The notes under the pieces: generated by a model
The model's input: the letters and a program-made list of their open reading frames with translations, nothing else
The model's database searches: none
Told to the model about the DNA's origin: nothing
Part shown: positions 1 through 8,679 of the stretch, piece after piece
Numbering within the stretch: the stretch's first letter is position 1
Layout: each line of letters opens with the position of its first letter
Made by a program: the position numbers and the translations under genes
Origin: Channa striata
Lineage: Eukaryota; Chordata; Actinopteri; Anabantiformes; Channidae
Direction: 5' to 3'
Assembly: GCA_033026295.1 (NCBI GenBank)
Contig: CM065175.1
Coordinates: forward strand, 14,335,837 to 14,399,836
Length of the DNA: 64,000 bases

Positions 1-323
1 AGCTCAGTATTACACGGGAAACAAGGGGAAATGGCTTTTCAGGCAAAGTCCGAGTGAAAGCTCTTCCTTTCAAGTGCAGTGATTTTCTTGAATCCTTCAG
101 ACTGGCCCCAACTACAAGGCGTTTGTCTTTGTGCCACGCTAAGGTAACTGGCCGCTGTCTGGAGCTTCACATTTTACACAGACACAGTCTTGATCTTCCC
201 ATCTAAAGGCACCGGCCGTCATCTTTCTGTGAAGATTTTAGCCCCCTTTTCCACTCATATATACATTTCCCTCAGCTGTTGTTCCTCATTGTTAAATGGC
301 CGACAATACTTGTCGTTTCCCAG
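1..323 (+). other. Intron of the st14-like gene
   Basis: No LDLa-like or other coding signal is seen here. It is presumed to be the intron before the first visible LDLa exon. Confidence 0.6.
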
Positions 324-431
324 AGTGCGACAAGGAGCAGTTTGCTTGTGATAACGGCTTGTGCAAACCAAGGTTGTGGGTGTGTGACCGGGTGAACGAC
401 TGTGGAGACGGGAGCGATGAGAAACGGTGCA
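324..431 (+). CDS. st14: st14-like exon: LDLa repeat (matches repeat 2)
   Basis: The acceptor is TTTCCCAG and the donor GTAAGT. The exon starts and ends in phase 1 and encodes a complete six-Cys LDLa repeat ending GDGSDEKRC. An AG two bases further into the exon (324-325) could also be used, but it would break the phase 1-1 pattern shared by the neighbouring LDLa exons. Confidence 0.9.
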
Positions 432-1154
432 GTAAGTATTCTCGTCACTTCAAGCGCTGTCTAATGATATGCTAATTGTGCTAACATTAAAGGAACATCA
501 CCGCTAATGCTCCGGTCACTGACTCCTGGGCTGTGTGCAGTCATTATTCTATCAGTAATGGAGTTTGTTTGAAGCCTTGCCCAATTTGCTCAGCATCCAT
601 CCAGAGGCTTAATCATGTGTAATACACACAAGAAGAATGGAGCCAGATGTTAATGTGCACCGTGGCTGCACCGCTAATGTCCCTCTGAAGCTCACTGGCT
701 TATTTTATATTATTTGGGCTTTCGTCTTTATTTTGTTGTGATTTCCACTTCGGCCTCCAGGTTGCGAGGAGAATGAGTGGCGCTGTGGGAATGGAGTTTG
801 TCTTCCCCAGGATGTTGTGTGTGACAGTAAGCAGGACTGTGCAGATGGAAGCGACGAGGCCTCTTGTAAATCCTGTAAGTGGCTTTATTATATGAATTTT
901 CTTTGAATTAAGCATGTACACAAACCTTTGAACAATTAACCCTGATCACCAGCTCAGTGCTTTTTATACAAAGCTGCTCTGGAGACTTGATTCTTAATTC
1001 AGTAATATAAAAATCAACTATTTTTGATGCACTGTGTTTTTTCCCTTTCTTTAATATCCTCCCACTCTTTACCTCTCTCTTCATCAATTTCCCTTTCACT
1101 TACTCACCCTCTCTCTCCCACTCGCTCTCTCTCTCTCTCTCTCTTTTTGTCTCA

Positions 1155-1218
<64 letters not shown>

Positions 1219-4200
1219 GCACTCTTGCATTTCCTTTTGATTTTTCACTTCTGTGAATAAAGAGGGGATATTAGACCTCAACCCCAATCAATACACCCAA
1301 TCAATGTAATCTGCTCCTCAATCACTATGCATTGTGCATTCCAGCCTCACTGATTGCACAGTATTTTACTGCTTGCTCTTAGCAACGCTCTAAGGCTTTG
1401 ATTGAAATACGTTGTGTGTTTTGATTTTGAGATCTGTCTCCACCCCACTGTAGCACCGGGTATCTGTTCGGAGTTCAGCTTCACATGTAGTAACAATGAA
1501 TGTGTCAACAAGGTGAATGCCGAATGTGACCGCGAAAACGACTGCGCTGATAACTCAGATGAGGCCGGTTGTGGTAAGAAATCTTATAACAATCTTTTTT
1601 TTTTTTAAAAAAAGAACAGCTGAAAGTGCATCTTATCTTTTCAGTGCCACTCAAACGAGATTATGGAGGAGGTGTGTTGAGCTGCACGTTGGGCTGTCTG
1701 TTAGAAAAAAGCCTCGGGCCTTGACTGCTTTATTTATTTCATTCTTCTTTGAAAGCAGCTCTTGTCATACTTTAAAGTTTTAGTTTTTTTTCCCTCCATT
1801 TAAGCCTCGGGGTGGGTTTGTATTCTGATTTTTCTTTCTCATTTTTTTGATCGGCTAATACAAGAGTGTTCCTTATTAGGATTCCAAAGAGGCATAGTAG
1901 CATTCACAGCCAAGGCCAGCATCACAATGGCTTCAAGTCAACGTAATCTGATTTGCTGATTTGGTTTGGCGAAACGCTACGTGGCAATCGCACGTGGCAG
2001 TCGTACGTAGTATTTTGCACTCCTCGTGGAACATTGCTCCTCTCTTATCCTATTCTCTGTTAAACAGATTGTGGCACCAGGCCTTACAAGCTGAACCGCA
2101 TTGTGGGAGGACAAAATGCTGAGCTGGGGGAGTGGCCTTGGCAGGTCAGCCTTCACTTCATGAACAATGGGCATGTTTGCGGTGCCTCCATCATCTCTGA
2201 CAAGTGGCTCCTTTCGGCTTCTCACTGTTTTGTCACCAATGACCCAGCGTGAGTCACAGCTTGAGCATCTATTGTACTTGTGCATGTGCAGAGCAGGTCT
2301 GGACACTATATATAATATAGTATTAAACACAGTCTCTCATCTCATCATCTTCTCATATTTTAGTCTACGAACTGTTGTTTTCCTTATTAATTATTATTCA
2401 GCACATTTTTTAACATTTTATTAGATGCCATTGTTCAGTGTTCTCATATGTATTCAGCTAGTAAGAAATAAAACTGTGCACAATAGAGCACCATTTATAT
2501 ACAAATTGGAAAGACTTGAAATTGGCCCCTGATGATATAGTTAATTCAGAAAATCCTTGGGTGGGGGGGTAAATTTACATCTTATCCATGAGAGCAGGCA
2601 GCTGCATTCATCCGTGTGTCCTGTAGGTGGAGCATGAACCATGCTGTTTGAACTGAGCTCATTCTGTGGTGATTGAGCAGGGAATGTGTTCATTTTCACA
2701 CATTCACAGCTGGTGATGATATTGGTTATGCCAAGTGCCTTTATTTTATCTGTAAGCGTATTCCAGATCACTTATGGAAGCCATAAAGTCTGCAGATGCT
2801 TTCTTTACAGTCATCAATGAGATGTAGCTTTGAAAATATTTGTTCTTGGCTTTTAAATAACTGTAATCCTATGAATTATGTTTTGATGCATACTATCTTT
2901 ATTATAATCTATATTATCTATATTATATTGTTGATTTGCTTTTATTTAATATGTATTTTGCGCTGTGCTGACATGACATTACTAAACATTAAGAGTGGAT
3001 AAGTTTGCTGGGCTGCTCCCAGTTTGCTGGATTGCATTCATTCATTAAGTTCATTATAATTCATACGGCCATGGCAGGTCATAGATGTAAAGACATGTAA
3101 CCTTTTGCCCTATGATGCTACCACAGGAACCACGTTGCATCCAACTGGCTGACCTACAGCGGCATGCAAGCGCAGTACAAGCAGGATGGCGTACAGCGCC
3201 GCGCAGTGAAAACAATCATCTCCCACCCAAATTACAACCCCATGACCTTTGACTATGACATTGCACTACTGGAGCTCAGCGATCCACTGCAGTTCACTAA
3301 CACCATCCAGCCCATCTGCCTACCCTCTGCCTCCCACGTCTTCCCTGCAGGCACGTCCTGCTGGGTCACAGGCTGGGGCGCACAACGAGAAGGAGGTATA
3401 ATGCATAAGCTTTGGTAGAACTATTTTCACATTTTAGTTTTTCCACTGAAGCTTATGATAATACTGGTGTGAATATTTATACTGTTATTCCTCAATTATG
3501 GTTGACCCTCTCAACATTTTTTTTTTGTTTTTTGCATATCTAACTCACATCGAAATTAAGACATCCCACTCCTCCTACTGCCATCTCACAATGAGCTGTT
3601 TATCTCTGCCGTTTCCCTTGCCCGCTTTAGCGTTCTTCTCGTCGTCTTGCTCTTATTTCATTCTGTCGTCTTCCTTTCCTTTAATGTCCTTCCCGTTTTT
3701 TTTATCTCCCCCATCATGACATACTTCTCTTCCTCTCCTCCCTCCCTCCCTTTTCTCTCATCTTTTTCTAATCTGCTCTATTCCATTAAGTCTTCCTCCA
3801 TATCCATATATCAAGACAGACATTGCTTCTCCTGGGAAGCCTTTTAAACCTTCATTAGCTGACACTAATCCAGCCTGTTAACACCTTTGATGTTGGTGAC
3901 GAACACAGAGGTCACATGGCTCAGCGCTGTCCCCTTTGTCTGGCTCTTGCAGGTCAAGTGTCAATGATGCTGCAGAAGGCATCTGTGAAAATCATAAATG
4001 ACACTGTGTGTGACATGGTCACAGAAGGCCAAGTCACCTCCAGAATGCTCTGCAGTGGATTCCTGGCTGGAGGCATTGATGCATGCCAGGTGAGACTGTG
4101 CAACACGGTGTTGAGAAAAGAAGCTAAAGACAGCGGGATTGGAGATTGTCACACCCACATAATTATCATGCTCTCACATCCAGACCCCATCTAATAACCG

Positions 4201-4387
4201 TCTCTTCCCTGACTGTGCTCACCAGGGAGATTCCGGAGGCCCCCTGGTATGTTTCGAGGAGAGTGGGAAATGGTTCCAAGCCGGCATCGTGAGCTGGGGT
4301 GAGGGCTGTGCCCGTCGGAACAAGCCCGGCGTCTACACGCGCATCACCAAACTGAGAGACTGGGTCAAAATGGAGACGGGAATTTGA
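324..4387 (+). CDS. st14: Matriptase (ST14)-like membrane serine protease, 3' part of gene (7 exons)
   Basis: Joined exons 324-431, 761-874, 1454-1573, 2068-2248, 3127-3395, 3953-4089 and 4226-4387 encode about 362 C-terminal residues of a type II transmembrane trypsin-like protease that acts at the epithelial cell surface. In order they give three LDL-receptor class A repeats, each with six Cys and a DGSDE/DNSDE calcium-binding end, then the activation site KLNR/IVGG, His in SASHC, Asp in DYDIALLEL, and Ser in GDSGGP. Asp in GGIDACQGDSGG predicts trypsin-like cleavage after Lys/Arg. Lys at P4 of the activation site fits the family's autoactivation preference. Human matriptase has four LDLa repeats; the first seen here resembles repeat 2 (CKPRLWVCDRVNDCGD), so repeat 1, the CUB/SEA domains and the membrane anchor lie left of the window. 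Whether this is the st14a or st14b copy cannot be decided here. Confidence 0.92.
432..760 (+). other. Intron of the st14-like gene
   Basis: The intron starts GTAAGT and ends CAG. Nothing else is recognised in it. Confidence 0.85.
761..874 (+). CDS. st14: st14-like exon: LDLa repeat (matches repeat 3)
   Basis: The acceptor is CGGCCTCCAG and the donor GTAAGT; both boundaries are phase 1. The junction codon with the previous exon is AGT (Ser). The 38 codons give CEENEWRCGNGVCLP and then ADGSDEASC, with all six cysteines and the acidic calcium-binding residues present. Confidence 0.92.
875..1453 (+). other. Intron of the st14-like gene with a CT/CA microsatellite
   Basis: A GTAAGT...TAG intron between two LDLa exons. 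It carries a CT-rich tract followed by a long CA run (listed separately). Confidence 0.85.
1124..1214. repeat. (CT)n then (CA)29 microsatellite
   Basis: A CT-rich tract up to about 1144 is followed by an uninterrupted CA dinucleotide run at 1157-1214. It lies inside an intron of the protease gene and is expected to vary in length between individuals. Confidence 0.95.
1454..1573 (+). CDS. st14: st14-like exon: LDLa repeat (matches repeat 4)
   Basis: The acceptor is CCCCACTGTAG and the donor GTAAGA; both boundaries are phase 1. The 40 codons encode the last LDLa repeat (ICSEFSFTC, then ADNSDEAGC), directly before the protease exons. All six Cys are present. Confidence 0.92.
1574..2067 (+). other. 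Intron of the st14-like gene
   Basis: GTAAGA...CAG intron. Apart from a short imperfect tandem 13-mer near its 3' end (1979-2004), nothing is recognised. Confidence 0.85.
2068..2248 (+). CDS. st14: st14-like exon: activation site and catalytic His
   Basis: The acceptor is CTGTTAAACAG and the donor GTGAGT; the exon starts in phase 1 and ends in phase 2. It begins DCGTRPYKLNR, where the Cys is expected to form the disulfide that keeps the catalytic chain attached. Cleavage would follow Arg before IVGGQNAELGEWPWQVSLH. The catalytic His lies in LLSASHCF. Most family members have AAHC, so the Ser at that position is a mild variant. Confidence 0.95.
2249..3126 (+). other. Intron of the st14-like gene
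   Basis: GTGAGT...CAG intron in the protease domain. It is AT-rich, with no recognisable exon or mobile element. Confidence 0.85.
3127..3395 (+). CDS. st14: st14-like exon: catalytic Asp
   Basis: The acceptor is CTACCACAG and the donor GTATAA; the exon starts in phase 2 and ends in phase 1. It encodes ISHPNYNPMTFDYDIALLEL, in which the second Asp of FDYD is the catalytic residue, followed by PICLPSASHVFPAG and WVTGWGAQREGG. This closely follows matriptase order and spacing. Confidence 0.95.
3396..3952 (+). other. Intron of the st14-like gene, pyrimidine-rich
   Basis: GTATAA...CAG intron with a T/C-rich low-complexity stretch at about 3590-3790. No exon is seen. Confidence 0.85.
3953..4089 (+). 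CDS. st14: st14-like exon: protease segment before the active Ser
   Basis: The acceptor is GGCTCTTGCAG and the donor GTGAGA; the exon starts in phase 1 and ends in phase 0. It encodes QVSMMLQKASVKIINDTVCD and ends MLCSGFLAGGIDACQ. The Asp six residues before the active Ser sets trypsin-like specificity. The exon boundary between CQ and GDSGG is typical of this family. Confidence 0.95.
4226..4387 (+). CDS. st14: st14-like last coding exon: catalytic Ser to stop
   Basis: The acceptor is GTGCTCACCAG. The exon begins GDSGGPLVCFEESGKWFQAG, continues IVSWGEGCARRNKPGVYTRI, and ends KLRDWVKMETGI followed by TGA at 4385-4387. The stop is the first of seven consecutive in-frame TGA triplets (4385-4405). 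Confidence 0.95.
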   Translation, partial: GDSGGPLVCFEESGKWFQAGIVSWGEGCARRNKPGVYTRITKLRDWVKMETGI

Positions 4388-5985
4388 TGATGATGATGAT
4401 GATGATGTGAGGAACCGGGAGGAATGCAGAGCGGGGAACAACATGAGAGTGCTAAAAATAATGGAGAAGGAACATTTTAGTCTTACTCAAGAAAAGTCTC
4501 TCCAAGATGTATTCATGTAGCAGCAGAGTGAGGACACTCAGCTACTCGCATGAGTGACTTTAAGCACTTTATTTGCGTGCCAACCTTTTCCCCTATTCCA
4601 CAGAAACACACACACAGTAACATAAGGCACTGTGACTCTCATAGTTTTCAAGGCGCAAATCAGCGCAATATCTTTTACCCCATAATTTTGACTGGGGAAT
4701 ATGCTCTTGAGTACTAACATGTATTCTGGGAGTAATTTTCTTAGCATTTGTAAAATGTACATTTAGGATGAATACAGAACATTTTAAGCATTTTACAGTT
4801 TTTAAAGAGTACTAACAGTTTCCCTCTATGAAAAATTATTTCTTTGCGTTGATAAACAGGTAAGATGCCTTTATTCTCTTGGGCCGCTGTGAATTTTGTA
4901 TTTTGCCAGTGATCTTGTGCTGTAGTTACATATAAATTTGTAGTTTTATTTATCCAATTTCTTAAAGGACCCATAACACTTGTTTTGGCCTGTTAGCTAC
5001 AAAACACTCATAAATCACAGCTGACAATTTTCCAAAGCGTACTGTAAAATTGTTTTTTCAGCTGGATTAAATTTTTTTTTATGTACCGATCTGCCAGGCT
5101 GCTGTGAGTCTCAGTTTTTATGATTAAATTATAAAAAATCAGCTTGCAGGGACAATTGCATCATCATGTTAAGTTTGACAATGCGCAAAAACAAAAGAAG
5201 TGAAGTGGTTAACATGATGCTGAATTCCATTTTTATCATTCTAAAATGTACAAATACAGAAGCTGCCAGGAAGGTAGAAAATGCATTAATCAACGTAAAA
5301 GCCCATAGGTTGCTTTGGAAAATTGCCAGCAGTTATGTTAAGTATCTCAGATTTGTAGTCAGTTGGCTTAAACATGCAAAAACACCAGCATGATCCTTGA
5401 AGATTGCTGATCTGAGAGTGACATAATGCTTGAGTTGCAATAATATGTTCTCGATCTGAAACACTCCTACTTTTCAACTAGGCGTCTAGTTAAGCTCATA
5501 GTGTTTGTCTGCAGTCACACATATGTCAGACGCAAACCACTGCTCCTTTTTTTTTTTTTTTAGTAGTTACCTGTGCAACAATGAGATCTTATCCCTATGA
5601 GAATTTGCTGTCTTTAGTCACAACCAATTCAATCAACTGTCAGACTTGGTGGTTTGTTTTACTCTGTTTGCCTTCATCTCTGACTTAATATCTTGAATAA
5701 GGAAACCAAATATTTGCATAAGTATTATCTACTGAATTGCAAAATCCTAAGAAAATGTATAAGGATGTTGCTCAGTGGACCATTTCTATGGATTCTATAG
5801 AGCATTACAATAAATATATCAAAGTGTAAATATGTATTTTCCAGAAAGTAGGGAATTGGCGCATCTTTTAAATATTTTTTAAATAAGCATTATACACTGT
5901 GACGATGGTTTATGTTCTTAAAACTTTGCCTTGTGTTTGTATATGTTTTTATAAGAGACAATAAACCTCCAGATTCCTTAGTACC
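4388..5985 (+). other. Predicted 3' UTR of the st14-like gene
   Basis: AT-rich non-coding sequence follows the stop codon. AATAAA hexamers occur at 5809-5814 and 5960-5965; the second is a plausible final poly(A) signal, giving a 3' UTR of about 1.6 kb. The end is inferred from the hexamer alone; no transcript is available. Confidence 0.5.
5960..5965 (+). other. Candidate poly(A) signal (AATAAA) for the st14-like gene
   Basis: A canonical hexamer downstream of the stop codon on the gene's strand. An alternative is at 5809-5814. Confidence 0.45.
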
Positions 5986-6440
5986 TAACTGCATTACTTG
6001 TATTATTTGTCTTTGATGGAGTTTTCTATTATATTGTGCATAATATATGCATGTCTTGTAAAACCATGTCCCTTCTCACAGCAGAATTATAATGAGCATG
6101 TAACTCTCCTCCCCATTGTGAGCAGTGTGCCTACCTGGGGAACAGGGGTGACAAGATGAACTCATATTGTCAAATAATACCTACCTTTGTCACAGCTCTG
6201 TCCTATTACCCTACAAGATGGGTACAGCCGCTTCAGGAGGTGGATACACATACAGTGGGGTTTCTTCTGTCTCATCTGTCTTCATTAAAAGCAGTGCACC
6301 ACTGGGGGAATTGGAAAATCAACATAGACAGTGCTGCTAATTTATGTATTCATCATTGTTGCTACATGGGAAGCTTTGTTTGTTCCCCATGCCCAATGAA
6401 TCTACTCACCAGGCTGATTGCCTCTCAGGATTCACGCCAG
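5986..6440. other. Short interval between convergent 3' ends
   Basis: The interval lies between the likely poly(A) regions of the + strand protease gene and the - strand Kirrel gene. No gene or repeat is recognised. Confidence 0.4.
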
Positions 6441-8187
6441 CCAGTTCTTATCCGAAATGGTTTTATTTAAATATAAATATGTGTACAAAGGTACAAGCAA
6501 TGATAGCTCCTTTTTAGCAAATAAAATTCTTAATACATATATTAAAAGAATAAACAAACAAATGGCAATTAGTCATGTTCCCCAAAATAAGCATAGTACT
6601 GTAACTGCATTTAATGATTGATGACAAAGTTAAAGAAAAATCAGTGAACCCAAATAAATCAACCAAGGTAGATACATATGTATATAAAGATACTTTACAG
6701 TAGAGCAGCTTACACGCTGTACATTAAGGCTTATATAAAATATAAAAATAAAGACAAGCGATGATTTTTGCCTCCTCATTTTAAGTGACATTTGTTCTCT
6801 TGTCAGGCTGCCTGGTAACAGCTTTTTAGACAAATGGCAGTACAGGCATACATACTGAAACGTCCAGGGAGTGGAATGCAACTGGGCCGGGTGCAGAAAC
6901 CAATGTCTCAAACATGAAATGGACATGAATATAAACGCTGAAGAGTTTCACTAGACACATCATTTGCATGCAACAGAGAGAAATTATGGTCTCAGCCATT
7001 TGTACAGATAGTGTTTCAGGGTAGTACTGTTTCTTGTAAACATATTGAGACAATTTGAGTTGTAAAACTTGAGTGTATGGTCCACGTTAGACCTGCCTTA
7101 TGCCGCCCGAGCCTGCTGAAAGTTGACACTGCATTCGTTTTCAAGTTTATTTCAAGTTCAAGATTGCCACCATTTTCCAAACCACCACTTTTGATTGTTC
7201 TGCTAATAGCCAACTCTTTACTTTACAATCAGAAAACAGTAGCGGGGGGAAGAACAGCAGTATTCAGCCCCCGCCTGTTTCCCCCTATTCAGTTGTCACC
7301 ATCTTTGGGTTTTCGTGACCTTAACTTGTCCGTCTAGAATCAACAAACTGTTTACATACAGTCCTTCATTAGATTGAAGGATAAACACAGATTCTCTTCA
7401 CATCACTTTGTTTTATCCATATACAAGCAACACTGCTAAGTCCATGTCAGGGTCGTTATCAGGAGAAGCTCCAGGAATACAGCTAAGGCCAGAAGTATTC
7501 CACCACTAATCAGGCTCTTCCTACAGTACAGTGCCCGCAGCACTTGTTGGTCAGTAGAGCTAACCTGTTGTGCAGAATGGTTTACGTCTGTCACTGTGGA
7601 TAGCTCAGTTGTTTGTTGGTGATAGACACACAAATGTGCTTAGAATTCCTTTTGCATGCCAACAAAACACCAAATGACAGACAGCATGGGTTTTTTTTTT
7701 CTTCAGATATGTCTTAGCTTGTAATATCTTCTTTCATTTAAGAGGTCATATTTAACATTTAGTGTTGACACAAGGTAAACTCTGGAATGCAGGTACACAG
7801 CTACCCCAGTCATTTTGGCCACCCAAATTCAAGAGATGCATATGATTTCTTTTGTAGATGTCAGAATATCTCCACAGGTTTTGGGTGGTCATCGTGTAGA
7901 GACAACCTGGTGAGGTATCACACTGTTATCATAAGTTTGACTTGAACAATCTGCTGAATTCTCCAGCTCAGGAGTTCTACAGTTAGCATTATTGTAGATC
8001 CCACAGTCCGTCATAGCAATAGGTTGGTTACACCATAACCTAAATCACATGGCTCCTCTCCTTGAAGGACCGTCCAAGTAAAGAAAGTCTCTGTTCATGT
8101 TAGTCCAGCCACACATGTATGTGGAGGTGACAATGGTTATCTACTCTCTGCTCCTGCATTTATATTTCTCCAATTTATTTTGTCCAA
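6441..8187 (-). other. Predicted 3' UTR of the Kirrel-family gene
   Basis: Non-coding sequence follows the TGA stop on the - strand. Short open frames here have no recognisable similarity. The boundary rests on the hexamer at 6462-6467. Confidence 0.5.
6462..6467 (-). other. Candidate poly(A) signal (AATAAA) of the Kirrel-family gene
   Basis: The + strand reads TTTATT, which is AATAAA on the gene's strand. It lies about 1.7 kb past the stop codon at 8188, so a 3' UTR of about 1.75 kb is plausible. Confidence 0.45.
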
Positions 8188-8679
8188 TCAGACATGAGTC
8201 TGCATCCGTTGTGAAGGTCGGCCATAGTCAGACTGCTGGGAGGACACTTGTGAGGAGGCATAGGAGAAGCGAGACGAGCTCGACACCTTGCTGGCCTGAT
8301 CTGATTGGTCATATGCATCCACCTTCTCGTAGGAGGCGGGCTTGACGTAGCTGGTGAAGGCGCGTCCATAGGTAGCAGGGAGGTAAGCAGAGCCACTGTA
8401 GAGGGGGTCAGTGGGATAAATGTTGGCTGGCTGGGCGGGCTGCTGCTGGGCCGCTTGCTGCTGTTCATATGAGGTTCTGCCCGCAGTGGTTGTTGCATAT
8501 CGGTGGGAAAAGTCATAGACGCGAGGCTGGGTGCCATGCTGGCCATATACGGGACTTGGGGAGGGCAGCTGCGAAGGAGTGTACACTGGCCGAGAGTTGG
8601 GCACATATTCAGAGAATCCACTGCTGCGGATGTGGCGGTCTTCATGGCCACGGACGTTGTAGTAGCCATTGGTCGGGTC
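8188..8679 (-). CDS. kirrel3l: Kirrel-family exon 15: C-terminal tail to stop
   Basis: The acceptor is CCTATTCACAG. Encodes 163 residues starting DPTNGYYNVRGHEDR (the YYNV tyrosines give a pYxN SH2-binding type motif). A region rich in Ser, Pro and Gln follows, then RAFTSYVKPASYEKVDAYDQ, SSRFSYASSQ and the terminal RPSQRMQTHV. THV is a class I PDZ ligand. Stop TGA at 8190-8188. Confidence 0.95.
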   Translation of the reverse strand, partial: DPTNGYYNVRGHEDRHIRSSGFSEYVPNSRPVYTPSQLPSPSPVYGQHGTQPRVYDFSHRYATTTAGRTSYEQQQAAQQQPAQPANIYPTDPLYSGSAYLPATYGRAFTSYVKPASYEKVDAYDQSDQASKVSSSSRFSYASSQVSSQQSDYGRPSQRMQTHV

